Below are positions 11,836 to 23,547 of a DNA stretch of 64,000 nt, one piece after another. The DNA is taken from contig BTPG01000002.1 of NCBI GenBank assembly GCA_036245525.1, positions 123,922,951 to 123,986,950 on the forward strand, in the 5' to 3' direction. Source of the stretch: Semisulcospira habei (lineage: Eukaryota > Mollusca > Gastropoda > Semisulcospiridae). The translations under genes were made by a program, and so were the position numbers. Position 1 is the first letter of the stretch, and every line of letters starts with the position of its first letter. The notes below the pieces were generated by a model that did not search any database, was not told the DNA's origin, and saw only the letters and a list, made by a program, of their open reading frames with translations.

Positions 11836-12289
11836 TCTGTGGCAAGGGCAATTAACATCCACATATCATAGCAGATGATACGTGTGACCATTTTGTGCCC
11901 TCTCATTCAGTCCCATTTTGGTCACAGTACCGTCTCGTCAGTCTTTTGGGGATGAGCTAGTGTGAGCCAGTGCTGCAACTGCTCAGCGACCTCTGCTTTG
12001 TGACAGTCACATTTTGGGCTCATTCAAAGTTCACATAGACGTCGCAATACCATCTCATAGGTCTTCAGAGAAGAGCTCATGTGAGCTATTATGGGCGTTC
12101 GCCACAATGTCATGTTGAGCTCAAAATGTGACGGGCTCGAATTGTCCGTCGCAGTTACGTAAATGTAACTCCTCAAAAAGGCCGTGACCATAATGCGACG
12201 CTGTTTCCAAATTGAGATGGTAACCGCGACCATAGAATGCTACTAGGGATGGCACTGACGGAGCAAATATAGGTGTGATGTAATGCGAT

Positions 12290-12870
12290 TTGTTGGCTCA
12301 TGTGCAAAGCAAAAGTGAGTATGTTCTGGGCCAGTGGTCATCTGTCCGGTGTCTGTCGCCAGTGGTAAACTTTAACTTTAGCATTTTCTCAGAGACTAAT
12401 CAAGACGCAGACTTCAAACTTGGCCCAAGGATATATTGTGAAAAGACCTTAATAAACATACCATTGTTAGTGACCTCTCTGAAAGGTCAAGGTCACATGG
12501 TATCCAGAAATAGGTAAAAAATAGCCGTGTTTTGACAAAAGCTGTTTTTTCTCAAATACTATTTTCAACTTCAAACCCAAACTTGGTACAGAGATACCCG
12601 GACCAATCTGTGCATACTAATTTGGATGACACCTCAGGAAGGTCAAGGGTCACAAGAGGTCGGTAAATGTGTGAAAAAGCCATTTTTTGTTAGAATAGTA
12701 GTTTTTATCAAAGTTTTTGTAAACTTTTCAATCAAATTTGGTATTAAGGTAGCTGATGGCAAGACATTTCTATGCATACTAATTTAGTCAACCCATCACA
12801 AAGGTCAAGGGTTACAGATGTGTGAAAAATGCTTAAATTTTTAGAAAAGATGCCATTTGCTGATGCAGAA
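12290..12870 (+). repeat. Dispersed 'GGTCAAGGGTCAC' repeat family, copy 2
   Basis: Plus-sense copy beginning near TTGGCTCATGTGCAAAGC, with two internal TGCATACTAATTT units (about 12612 and 12772). It shares a head (GGTAAACTTTAAC, TTTTCTC.GAGACTA) with the copies at 14375 and 19715. Confidence 0.75.
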
Positions 12871-12899
12871 GCCAGCCTTTACTTATGGTCACAAAAGTC

Positions 12900-14100
12900 A
12901 CACATGTGGATCGGTCATACCAGTACACATGAGCCATAAGGGTTATGCCTTTCTTGTTTTACTGCAGTCTCGGATATGTCACAGAGAGGACCTGGGATCT
13001 GAAAAAAATCAGACCTACCGCAGACGCCAGTGAATCGCCATATCTTTGTCACCAACCAAACCCCCACCCTCTCTCCCTTACCGTGTACACACCACACTGA
13101 AGGACCTTCTCCATATCAGAAAGACACAGTCATGTACACATTGACACTGAAACCTCATGGGCCTCCTCCACACAAAGAACACACTCAGGAAGGGCCATGT
13201 GTGATGGACACGATGAATACTGAAAGTCTAGGCTTGTTTTAAGTGGCAGTTGCTTGCCGCTGTTGAGATACAGAGCCGCACAACACTCTCCACTGGCTGC
13301 ACCTCAGTAACTGTTAGATTTATTGGATTTAGTTGCTCGCCTCGGTGGTGACTTCAAACAAAACACATCATTAAATATGTGACTGAATTTGATGAAAAGA
13401 GGAGCTGTATCTTGGTGGAGGTTAGTGGATAAAGTGTTACTTTCTGTTTGGTAGAAGGATGGTTTGGTTTCAGTCTATGGTCAGCCAAGCGAGGTGGTGT
13501 CAACAGGTGTTGTGACACCACACAGCTAAACAAAAGCGATTTGCTGTTCCCGTGTTACAATCTATAGACGTCCAGTCCCAGAACTGCCGACTCTATAACT
13601 GAACACCCGATCACACACTTCATGCCATAAACACATTACAAGTTGGCAAGACTCGTACCTTGTGTAGATCCGCAAAGCCTGCAGTGTCATATGAGGGCCA
13701 ACCCATGGGTTATTACACATGAACACTTGCTCATTTCAGTGACCGTTTGGAGAGGTCAAATCCACAAAGGTCGGATTATTTGTGTGGTTTGGTAAATATG
13801 AACGATGACATGGAGGGCTAAGTTTAAAAAAATATGTTCTCATCAGTTCTGAAAATCTGACAGTGCTTGTAATCTCATTTCATCAGAGGTCATCCACTAC
13901 TGATTTGTTTGTTGAGGATACCATTATAGCACAAGCAGATATCGTCTCAGTGATGACATTACATGGTTGTTTGGGGCCACTTACACTAAACGTTTTGAGT
14001 AATTGTTATGAGTGATGAACTTTTTTGTTGCATTTGTCAAAAAATGGGATATCCTTAGTGCAGATATTTTGTTTAGGTTAAGGTCATTGTACACTATCCT
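12900..14100. other. Gap: intron sequence
   Basis: No gene or RNA signature seen. Short open frames (for example 13030-13242) show no known domain. Confidence 0.45.
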
Positions 14101-14374
14101 TTGAAGACATTAGTGTTCAAAATAAAAGTTCAGAAGTATAAAGTAGCATGTATGAGTATTTTCTTATCAGTGTGTAAAGAGCAAAGTTTGCTTGTTCCTG
14201 GCTCAAATGTGACAGTCAGACAGCACTTGTCTTTAAAGTCCTCTCTTTCAGAGTTGAATTGTGCAGTCAGATTGCAATCAGCGCAGGACTACACAAGTAT
14301 CATATACCAAAAAAAAAAAAAAAAAAAATGTGTTTGGATTTTGACAGGACTGTCTTCAGAGTTTAACTCTTCTT

Positions 14375-15320
14375 GGCTCACGTGCAATGGCAAAAGTGAG
14401 TCTATACAATGGACCAGTGGTCGTCTGTCCGCCATCGCATGTACGCTGTCGTCCGTGGTAAACTTTAACATTGGCTTTTTCACGGAGACTATTTCAGCCA
14501 AAGTCTTCAAACTCGGCCCAAGGATACTCTGTGACAATACCTTTCTAATCTCACAAAGTTCAGTGGCCTCTCTCAAAGGTCAACGTCACTGGGGGTCCAG
14601 AAATAGGTAAAAATAGCTATATTTTTACAAAACTGGTCTTTTCTCAAATACTATGTTCAACTTTAATCCCCCATTTGGGACAGAGATAGCTGATGGTAAA
14701 GACCTTTCTATGCATACTAATTTGGATGACCCCTTGGAAAGGTCAAGGGTCACGAGGTCCCGAAATGGGTGAAAAATAGCCATATGTTTACAAAAATTGT
14801 CTTTCCTCAAATAGTGTGTTCAACTTCAAACCCATACTTGGTACAGAGATACCTGATGGTAAGGCATTTCTATGCATACTAATTTGGATGATCCCTCGGA
14901 AAGGTCAAGGATCACAAGAGGTCACAAAATAGGTAAAAACTAGCCATAGTTTCACAAAAATTGTTCTTTTCTCACATTTTCTTTTCAACTTCAAACCCAA
15001 ACTTGGTACAGAGATACCTGATGATAAGACCTTTCTATGAATACTAATTTGGATGACCCTTCGGGAAGGTTAAGGGTCACAGAGGAGTTGACAAATTATG
15101 AAAAATGCCAATTTCTATAGAAATTTAGTTTTCATAAAAGTTTTTGCAAACTTGTCAATCACATTTGGCTTAAAGGTATCTGATGACAAAACCGTTTTTT
15201 TGCTTATTAATTTAGTTGATCCTTCGCAAAGGTCAAGAGTCACAGGGGACTGACAAATTTGTGAAAAGCGCATACATTTTGAGAAAACAGATTTCACAGG
15301 TGCAAAAGCCAAACCAGTAC
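14375..15320 (+). repeat. Dispersed 'GGTCAAGGGTCAC' repeat family, copy 3
   Basis: The longest copy. It holds four or five successive units of about 150-170 bp, with TATGCATACTAATTTGGATGA words near 14709, 14871, 15040 (degenerate) and 15205, each followed by AAGGTCAAGGGTCAC-like words. Confidence 0.75.
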
Positions 15321-15952
15321 TTATCTAAAAACGCTTAAACTTTTCAGCGACCTATCAGAAAGGTCATGATCACAAAGGCCAGACTTATTATGCAAATAGG
15401 TTATACAAGTGAACTCTAGGGGCTTTCCCATTCTCATTAAAAGGTAGAAATAAATTTATTATCTTTGAGAGTCTATGGTTTTCAAGCATAGTTGTTAACA
15501 TCACTTTTTCGGCAACATCATACAGTGACATGGCTGAAGATACCAGCCCATATTGTGCAGGAACGAAAGGGCAAAGGCTGAAATTTGTTTGGATACCAAT
15601 TTTATTTATGTGACATAAGTAGTTTACAAATAGCATCCCATCTATCCTTATCCACGACAAACTTTTGGCTTTTGGTCACTATCTCGATGGTCACAAACAC
15701 ACTTGCAGCTGAAGCTGCTGAGGTGTTGTAGCAATGTCTTATTGTGACCAAAAGCTGTAATTTGGCCACAGATCTAAACAACTGATAATATTTGGTCATA
15801 TGAGTTAGTTATATGCACACAAAGACACCACTCTGGGTACTATGTCCATGACAATCATTGAAGATTAGGTACTTTAAAACGTCAGTTTTCATTTTATATT
15901 TGTACTTGTTGAATTAACGACAGGAAGAGATTTGCTGGTTGGTTTTGTGCAG

Positions 15953-16155
15953 ATCACAGTTGGTGTGTTTGGCCATGAAGAAGAGGTGCTTGACAAGCCA
16001 GTGAGCCCAAATGAGCTAAAGACAATCCTGTACCGCCAGTGTCTACCCTATGACATTCGTCAGGCTGTGCTTCAGCAGGAGCTCATCATTGCCATTGGAA
16101 AGCTGATTGCTTTTTCGCCTGAACTCTTCGACGGCATTCTCAAAATACGCATTGG
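15953..16155 (+). CDS. PHKB: Phosphorylase b kinase regulatory subunit beta, exon B
   Basis: The acceptor TTTTGTGCAG|ATC ends at 15952 and the donor GG|GTAAAT follows 16155. The exon is 203 nt and ends in phase 2. It encodes ITVGVFGHEEEVLDKPVSP, then LYRQCLPYDIRQAVLQQELI and PELFDGILKIRIG. These correspond to beta-subunit motifs (VGVFGHEEEV; QQELVIHIG; PELFSGMLKIRIGW). It follows exon A without a gap in the protein. The downstream intron is about 39.3 kb and holds most of the mobile elements described here. This region of the subunit is part of the C-terminal regulatory portion; the enzymatic site is on the gamma subunit. Confidence 0.95.
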
Positions 16156-16790
16156 GTAAATTAAAGGTTACTTGATTTTACCTGCAGGCAGTTGAGTATC
16201 TGAACATTTGCTTGTTACAAACTGCCAGTTGTACATGTGTACCAGTTTGTAACTTAAACTTGGCTCTCCTTGTTTGTGTGTGTAGGTGCATGTAGTGTCT
16301 CTTTGTGTTTAGATATGAGCAGTGTCTCATCAACTTTTTGAGTGAAAAGTATAGTGTGTTTGAAATTTTCGGCATTGTAATTTTCACAATTTGGGTGAGA
16401 TTATTTTTTAAATGGGAAACAATATTTGATTATTTTTTACTTATATGCAATCTTTTCATTTAACAGCTGAATAAATCTTCATAAACGGTATTTATATAAG
16501 CCTGCTGTTTGTCCCAGTTCTCAGGTATGACTAGGTCAAATAGCGATTTTCAGCACCACTGTTTGAAAAAATGTTTTAAAACAGTTAAACATATTTGAAT
16601 CTTTTTTTTATAAAAGAGCTGTCTTCTCATAATAACAATATTTACATAAGCCTATTTGTCCTGGCTCTCGTTTATGATTGTGACCAAAGACAGTACATTA
16701 TAAGACAAAGCACTTGGCCCGAGAGTGCAAGGACGCGTTTTGAGAGTTATTTCCCTTATAAACCTGCTGCGACAGGCTGACCGAGCACAG
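16156..16790. other. Gap: start of the 39 kb PHKB intron
   Basis: AT-rich, with no supported coding or repeat feature. Confidence 0.5.
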
Positions 16791-16797
16791 CGAAGCA

Positions 16798-16887
16798 TGG
16801 GGGAGACTCGCAAAGCAATTTCTTTCTCGCAACAAGTGAAGTTGTATCGGCATATCATTCATCCGCTTTCCCAAGGAAGAAAAAAGG
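16798..16887 (+). CDS. Candidate first exon of a short gene in the PHKB intron (hypothetical)
   Basis: ATG at 16798 opens a frame of about 30 codons (MGETRKAISFSQQ...) that ends at AAAAAAG|GTAAGC, a near-consensus donor after 16887. I do not recognise the peptide. It lies 560 bp upstream of a THAP-like exon on the same strand and might be its leader exon, but phase and homology do not prove this. Confidence 0.3.
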
Positions 16888-17314
16888 TAAGCTAATCACT
16901 TTTAGCTCTTATATTTGCATACACTTATGACTAGAGAATAATTGAATGGCGTACAGGATGAGTGGTCTATCTGAGAGGAAAAAAATCAATTTTGAGATAG
17001 GGGTGCTGAGCGATAAGCAAGCAAAGGTCTCGCATGTGACGAAGGTACATGAGTGATATGTGAACAGATAGCTGTTAAAAATAATTTTAATTATCTTTGG
17101 GTTTGAATCTTGGAATTTCTCCATTCAGTTCTTCTCGGCATTTGACACGCTTGGCAGTCACCTTTTTGGTCTTTAGTGGAAAACTGAAATTATACGTTCT
17201 TAGTATTTTTATAAGTGATCCATCTGTACATAGAATTGTTCTACTCTCCACTAATGTTGGATTAATGCAAGATAGATCTAATCATTTGTGCTGCTTGTGC
17301 ACAGCTAATATTAC

Positions 17315-17340
17315 TTTGGGGGGGGGGGGGGGGGGGGGGA
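17315..17340. repeat. Poly-G tract
   Basis: About 21 consecutive G, a candidate quadruplex-forming or assembly-sensitive site. Confidence 0.9.
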
Positions 17341-17451
17341 ACGTTGCAACCTGAACTGTTCTCACGAACTAGACTACAGATTAAAACGTTTAGATGATGT
17401 TTTAATACTTCAGTTTCATTCAGTGTTTGTTATTTTCTCAACAGATGTAAG

Positions 17452-17693
17452 AAATAAGTGCAGAACACTTGAAGAGACTGCCACCTGCAGAGCTGCATTC
17501 ACAGGCCTACAGGTTATGTAGTGTCCATTTTGAAGACAGCCAGTTTACATGTGTCACGGAAAGGCACAGTCTGTTGTGGGATGCTGTGCCAACTTCGTTT
17601 TCTATGCCCAACCCACCCCCAAAAGTGATGGCAAAGAGACAGCCACCCAGGAAGAGGGATCCTGCTGCACGTGCCACTTCAGCCAGGCAATAA
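17452..17693 (+). pseudogene. THAP-type zinc finger, C-terminal part
   Basis: The reading frame opens after AG at 17450-17451 and stops at 17691-17693. It contains LCSVHFEDSQF, the CxxH half of the C2CH THAP DNA-binding finger, followed by L(L)WDAVPTSF, the AVPT.F motif that closes THAP domains, and then a basic proline-rich tail. The N-terminal half with the first Cys pair is not recognisable upstream. THAP domains occur in host transcription factors and in P-element-type transposases; nothing here decides between them. Same strand as the broken gene at 19526-21241. Confidence 0.65.
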
Positions 17694-17821
17694 ATAAATT
17701 GTTAATATAATACGTAAACGTAAGATTCTCAAATATGTAAGTTTACCTCCCTACAAAACAAAACAAAAACAAACAAAGAACAACAGCACAAGAGATGAGA
17801 GTTGTTTTCAGAACTGTAATC

Positions 17822-17913
17822 TTAACCCTTTGCGTGTCAGTAGCAGTTTTAGTTGCGATGATTCCTGTAGGAATCATCGCAACTAAAACCACTAGTGACA
17901 TGCAAAGGGTTAA
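17822..17913. mobile_element. Minimal palindromic MITE with TTAA ends (piggyBac type)
   Basis: TTAACCCTTTGC at the left and GCAAAGGGTTAA at the right, with near-perfect complementarity through the 92 bp (AGTTGCGATGATTCC / GGAATCATCGCAACT at the centre). TTAA duplications and CCCTTT termini are what piggyBac-type elements leave. No coding capacity. Confidence 0.8.
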
Positions 17914-18112
17914 AACTGTTTATCATTAAATTCAGTCAGACATGCAGAATTTATATTCTTATGATTTTTGATGACCTGTGTTTGTTTTGTCTTTTTGTGT
18001 GTGCGCGCACACACGTGTGTAAGTCAGTTATATAAAATAGGAACTGATTGTTTTGAGTTGTTGATTTGAGTAAAGGTGTGGTGGTTTATCAGTCAAACAA
18101 AAAGTTGGAACA

Positions 18113-18150
18113 TCCCCCCCCCCCCCCAACTCGTCCAGGTAACTGATCCG
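18113..18150. repeat. C-tract and GATCCGCCCCT element end
   Basis: CCCCCC tract followed by GTAACTGATCCGCCCCT, resembling the C-rich GATCC terminus of the element at 4743. Probably a fragment of a related element. Confidence 0.3.
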
Positions 18151-18407
18151 CCCCTCACAAGAGGTGATCAAGCGAGCGATTTACATGAACGGAGGCTTTC
18201 AAGGGGAATATGAAAACTGTGTGCAACAGACTGTACCACCAGAAGGAATATAAATATGCTGTAGGAGAAAGACGATTACAAAAATAAAAATAAAGACATT
18301 CACACCGAAAGAAGGATGAACAGTAAAGAATTTGTTTAATTTAAAAAGCCCAAATCAGTTCCTAGTCATATTATTGAGAAGTAAATTGCTCTTCAAACAT
18401 ACAGTTC

Positions 18408-18410
<3 letters not shown>

Positions 18411-18476
<66 letters not shown>

Positions 18477-18495
18477 TGTGTGTATGTGTGTGCAT
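18411..18495. repeat. (TG)n microsatellite
   Basis: About 60 bp of pure TG followed by an imperfect TG/CG segment. Confidence 0.97.
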
Positions 18496-18599
18496 GCACA
18501 AAACCCCTGAAATGGGTGACTTTCTTTACCATCCTTATGGAAAATGGGTGTGTGTAAAATTCTGGGTGACCAAGTCAGGCACCCATTTTTTCTGAGGGT

Positions 18600-19480
18600 T
18601 GTGTTTCTGCATTATCTTTCATTCAAAAGTCAGAAAAAAAAATATCAAAATAGGATGTCCCATTTATGCAGGTTTACCTCATGTTGTGTGTTTGAAACGC
18701 ACTTGGCCAGTGTGTTACCACGGAAGCGAGCGTCTCTATGGATCAACTTGATACCTGATTGGTCGGCTGCGCAGATGGTCGGCTGCGCAGTGACATGAAC
18801 TGAGTTGTTTCCCCTTCTATTGTCTCTCGTCCTGCCAACCGTTGTTCCATCAGGTATGATTGATTTTATGCAATATTTCTTAGTTAAGAGCACGCCAAAG
18901 TGTCAGCGCAGTTATTTAACTGAGATGCGCCCAATCCGATACAATTGCACAGTAGCCTATATGGACCCGTTTGGCCGAGAAAACTGAGACGTCTGCTACG
19001 ACCGGCACCTGCTGCTCAGTCAGTCGTGTAGTAACAGATAATAGAACCCCACGATTTTAACAAAAGCTTTCTTCTTCAATGAAAGGAATTCGTTCAATAA
19101 CACCATTACAAGGTCAATCTGTCACGTGATTGGGTTGCTTTTTTTTTCTGACGTGTGATTGTGATCGAAAAGTAACTTGACACATGCATGCACTATAAAC
19201 AAGATGGCACCAGATTTCAGTGTGTATTTCAATCCTCGTACGCAAAACTACCTTGCGATTCGAAGAACAGACTTCCACGAACAGATTTTTCGGATTGTGC
19301 AACTGAAGTGTCGCTTTTTACTGTATTACCAGTTATTGTTCGTAGGGGGCAGGGGGTACTGCAGTAATTATGTATATATCTGATCCAAAATGTCCACGGT
19401 TTACAATGGCTGCATTGGACATGTTTGCATTGCAGCACTGAATTGGCTACACTCAGCACTTTCTGCACACACCCAGCGCC
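18600..19480. other. Gap: intron sequence
   Basis: No supported feature. GGTCGGCTGCGCAG at about 18761 recurs at about 18778, a 17 bp tandem doublet. Confidence 0.4.
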
Positions 19481-19525
19481 AGATGGCGCACACCCAGCGC
19501 AGGATGTCCAAACCCATCGGGATCT

Positions 19526-21241
19526 ATGGAAGTGGACAAGCATGCCCCTTCCTGGCACATGACCAAGGCCCATGGCAAAATTAGTCAGCTGCAGCATGAT
19601 CATGATGGCCCAGCCTCTGCCGCAGAGGGTGCGTCTGGTAGGAGGGTGCATAGACGGCAGCGGAATGCCCCCAATTACAACCTGGTAAGTGATTCTATGA
19701 TCATCTTCATTTTATTGGCTCGCGTGCGAAGCAAAAGTGAGTTTATGTTCTGGGCCACTGGTCGTCCGTCCGTCGTCCATGGTAAATGTTAACAGTGGCA
19801 TTTTCTCGGAGACTATTCAAGCCACATTCTTCAAGCTTGGCCCAAGGATACTTTGTGGCAAGACCTTTGTAAACATGCCAATTTGAGTGACCTCTCTCAA
19901 AGGGTCACGCGGGTTTGACAGATGTGTGAAAACTGCTTACATTTTCAGAAAACATGCAGAAGCCAGCCCTCGTCACCGAGGTCACACATATGTAAATCGG
20001 TCCATACACGGGATTACTCTTTATATTCTTGTGCAAGGCACCTTAAACCAAAATTGGGCTGCTTTTGTCATAATGCAGCTTTCTTTTTTTCTTTCCTTTT
20101 CCAGTTGGCAAATGGAGCCTGGGATGGACCTGAGACTGAGAGTGCAAGCGCATCGCAATACAAGGACAGTGATGACGAGGAGTTTGTTCCTGACTTGAGC
20201 TCACAGGATTCAGATGGTGTGTCGCCATCAATCTCTGGGGTCTCCGACACAGACAGTATTGTATTGAATATGTTAAATATGTTAGATGGCTGGTTCAGGA
20301 TGGGCAGGTGTCAGTGAAGCAAGTATCAGCAAGGTGCAGTGTGCGTTAGGGGGTGAATTAGGGGGTGGCAATGACAATGTGGATAGGCAGAAGGAACATG
20401 ACGTTGGGGGTGGGGAAAGAGCACTTACCGAAGAAACGGGTGTGCATGTGTCGCAGAGAGGGAAAGGAAAGTACAAATGGGACAAGAAACATGCATGCAA
20501 ATTTTGTAGCAAGCTTGTCTTGAAAATGAGCACGCACTTACAAGATGTCCATGCAGATAAGGCAGACGTTGCTATTGATGATGAAAAAAGGGACTAAGCA
20601 GAGACATCAAGCATGGATCAGACTACAAAGATGAGGGTGATTACATGCGTAACGTTGCCGTTCTTGAAAAGAAATCAGGATGTTTGATTCCTAAGTATCG
20701 CACCAAAACTAGTAAGGTAGACGACCTTCTCGCCTGTAGCCATTGCAAAGGGCTCTATCAAAAAAAACTGATCTCTGTACACTCAAAACGTTGCTGTCAG
20801 AAACAAGGAGGGTTTCAGTTCGCTAAGAGAGGTGAGGCGGCACAATGTGGGAGGCTAATGCTTCCAATACCCTTAGACGTTGACTTTTCCTTCTATCATA
20901 AGGTTTTAGCCAGACAGAGAGATGATGAGATAAGCTGTCTCATCAGAACTGACCCCTTGCTTCTGGAGTATGGAAAGAGATTATTTGACCGCAGGGACAT
21001 TGAAGAACACACGGCTGGGCAAATCAGCTCCAGAATGCGGGAGTTAGGGAGACTATTAAAGATTCTTAGAGTGAGGTCAGAAATGAAAAGCGCAAGTTTA
21101 AATGCTGTGATCAATTCAGCTAGCTTTGATCATGTTGTACTGACTGTAAAAGAGCTAGCAGAATTTGATGAGGACACACATCAGTTCAAAAAAGGCAATC
21201 TCGCAATGGGGCACATTCCTTCTGTGAACAAAGATAAGTAG
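19526..21241 (+). pseudogene. Broken zinc-finger gene of uncharacterised multi-copy type
   Basis: Exon-like pieces lie in order on the plus strand. 19526-19684 ends in RRQRNAPNYNL and donor CTG|GTAAGTG. A 'GGTCAAGGGTCAC' repeat sits in the intron. The acceptor TTTTCCAG at about 20104 is followed by LANGAWDGPETES and an acidic Ser/Asp-rich stretch (DSDDEEFVPDLSS). A frameshift near 20285-20320 leads to KYKWDKKHACKFCSKLVL, a C2H2-like finger (CxxC...H4H). A second frameshift in an A/G run near 20590 leads to 20645-21241, with ACSHCKGLYQKK...H...C and a helical segment (DDEISCLIRTDPLLLEYG, SRMRELGRLLKIL). The last segment resembles unnamed invertebrate and fish zinc-finger families that I cannot name with certainty. 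At least two frameshifts make it a pseudogene or dead element. Confidence 0.55.
19715..19960 (+). repeat. Dispersed 'GGTCAAGGGTCAC' repeat family, copy 4 (short)
   Basis: Starts TTGGCTCGCGTGCGAAGC and keeps the shared head (TTTTCTCGGAGACTATTCAAG), then jumps to the tail. It lies inside the intron of the broken gene at 19526-21241. Confidence 0.7.
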
Positions 21242-21424
21242 CGACTGATCTCTCCGTTTGTTTGTTTGTCTGTTTGTCTGTTTTGACAAGGCGGATTTAC
21301 CTGAAATCTTAATAAATTGTGTTGTAACCATCTTTTCTAAGCGTGTTTCTTTCTCCATTGGGTACTTCTTTTCAAGAGATACATGATTTTACATGATTGG
21401 CAGTCACCTTTTGGGTCTGAATAA

Positions 21425-21500
21425 TTTATTTATTTATTTTTATTTTTTTATTTTATTATTTTTTTTTTGGGGGGGGGGAGGGGGAGGGGGTGGTGGTGTA
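21425..21500. repeat. T-rich / G-rich low-complexity tract
   Basis: TTTATTTTT run followed by a 9 bp G run and GGAGGGGGAGGGGG. Confidence 0.9.
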
Positions 21501-21889
21501 TCTCTCTTGATTTTGGATGTGTGTTGCTAAATGGTCTTAGGTTTATTTAGCGTATTAGACCGGCTGGCGACATACATTCAATATTCTGTTCATTATTTTA
21601 TTTTATTTTTGTCCCCTTCATCATCAGTGCTGGCACGTCCTGAAAAAGTCGGGATGTTCAGCAATGTACAACCAATCGGGACGAAAGACAATAATAAGAT
21701 AAGAAAACCATTGTCAACATGAAAAAGATTTATTACAAGAGTGTTATTATTTCAGTGTGTATAGCTTGTTTTTATCTGATGTATGCCTGGATCATTTTGG
21801 AAATGTCTGTAACTTTTTTTTTTTGTTAGTATAAAGTACACTTTGCATACTGTGCATTGTTTCTAAAGTCACAGGAAGCATAAACCATA

Positions 21890-22724
21890 GCTGAGTTGGT
21901 ATACCTCGCCCTCTACCTAGGTTAAACGCACCAGCGGTGCCATTTTGCTATTTGCGCACCAGACTGGTCGCTCGGACCGGTCATGTGCACCAGAACTGCA
22001 CGCACAGGTTGGCTTCTGCACTTGTAGTGTGGTCTCATACGTTCACGCGGAAAATTGTGATCGCAGTCGGAAAAAAAAGGTTCGTTTGCAGTTTTAACTT
22101 GTAGCCGCTACTTTTACCTCCCCGAACACGCCAGTTTTGTATTGAGATGGCGGAGGCTTGTCATGCCCCACACCGCGGAAGATTGTGATTGCAGTCGAAA
22201 AAAAAAGGTTCGTTTACGGTTTTAACTTGTAGCCGCTCCTTTTACCTCCCCGAACACGCCAGTTTTGTGTTGAGATGGCGGAGGCTTGTCATGCCCCACA
22301 CCACTGAATCAAGTCTATTGTACATGTAGTGCGCTCATTTCTCGAACTTCAACTTTGACGGTGCTTTCTGCCGCAAACGACGCAGATGTTGCAAAAATCA
22401 CCTCCATTGAGGATTTAAAAAAGCTATTTTTCAAATCTGCCAAATCGTGTAATGTTTCGTGGTGCTAGCATAAGGATGGATGCATTATTGCCGGATTGCA
22501 TATATGGGAAAGAGTTTATTCTTTATTCATGTTATTTTGCAGCAATCAAACGAAGCTCACGTGATTCTTTCTCCAAGGTTGCCCATTACAGGTGCAGAAA
22601 GCACATGCTCTAAACCGATCGGGTGCACCAGACCTGTCCGAGCGACCGGTCTGGTGCCAAAATAGCAACATTGGCACCGCTGGTGCATTTAACCTAGGCA
22701 CTGGACGAGGTATACCAACTCGGC
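21890..22724. mobile_element. Non-autonomous DNA element with long terminal inverted repeats and TA ends
   Basis: The left end GCTGAGTTGGTATACC and right end GGTATACCAACTCGGC are inverted, with TA outside each (21888-21889 and 22725-22726). The complementarity extends over more than 100 bp with interruptions (CTACCTAGGTTAAACGCACC / GGTGCATTTAACCTAGG; GACTGGTCGCTCGGACCGGTC / GACCTGTCCGAGCGACCGGTC). The centre holds a tandem duplication of about 130 bp (about 22035-22170 and 22172-22303), carrying GTAGCCGCT.CTTTTACCTCC. TA duplication suggests Tc1/mariner-like mobilisation. No transposase. Confidence 0.75.
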
Positions 22725-22729
22725 TAAAC

Positions 22730-23547
22730 TTTATTGTCGCACTTGCTAGAACTCAGTATTATATTTCTCTCTCCATTTTATGAATAGAGGCACATAAGTC
22801 GCGGAAACCCTTTACGTGCCGAACTTGGGCAAGAACTAGTTTTCCTCATCACAAAGTTGCCAGAAAAAGGTTTGACTGCTCTTGATTGTTTGATTTGAAG
22901 TGTTTACAAACAATTACTGTGTTTTTATATGCATGCACCTTTGATGTGAGACACTACACCCCAAATATGAGCTTTTGTCTGTCTAGAATCTGTTTTAAAC
23001 TGTTGATGTATTTTGATAGAGTTTGGTGAGCTGAGACTAAAAAAGTGGTTTTTGGGTGTGTGTACGACTCCCCGTTGCCCTGGAAACCAACAAAGATGGC
23101 CGCCGTATACACATTTTAGTACAAATTCAAAGCAATAGATCTCAAACACTACTAAGAAACAAAGTTCTTTTTTCTGGTGATTCTTTGTCAAAACAACTAC
23201 ATTTTATCAGAAGGATTTTATTCTGAAGCTGTTGGGAAAAAAGTTATTCATTATGAAATACACTACATGAACTATAAGAGGGAAAATGTTGATTTTGGGT
23301 AATTGAATAGCCACAACTTTTTTTCCCCTTTTGCAATCACAAAATCCTTCTGACAAAATGCAGCAAAGTGAATAACAATCATAACTGCAAAGTTTGAATG
23401 CTGTGCCTATTCAGGTTTATGAGATCTATTCAATGAAAGATGAAAAAAAAATGAAAATGAGAAAAACAGAGAATAAGGTAAACATCAACCTTTACTTTGT
23501 CATAATTCAGCTTTGTAGTCATCAATATGCGAATTATGCAGTATAGA
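22730..23547. other. Gap: intron sequence
   Basis: AT-rich, no supported feature. Confidence 0.45.

Larger units (their letters stand above)
7470..12250. mobile_element. Possible large inverted-end element (low confidence)
   Basis: ATCCCTAGTAGCAT occurs at about 7471-7484 and its reverse complement at about 12235-12248. Next to both ends lie stretches rich in GTGACGG/GGTCGCA words (7560-7770 and 11880-12235) in opposite orientation, as subterminal repeats would be. No transposase is visible and I found no convincing target duplication. Microsatellites and a retrotransposon 3' fragment lie within. Confidence 0.35.

Noticed and set aside
22035..22305. ATGGCGGAGGCTTGTCATGCC doublet as two start exons
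   Set aside because: Explained by a tandem duplication inside a non-autonomous element; frames are short and unlike known proteins.
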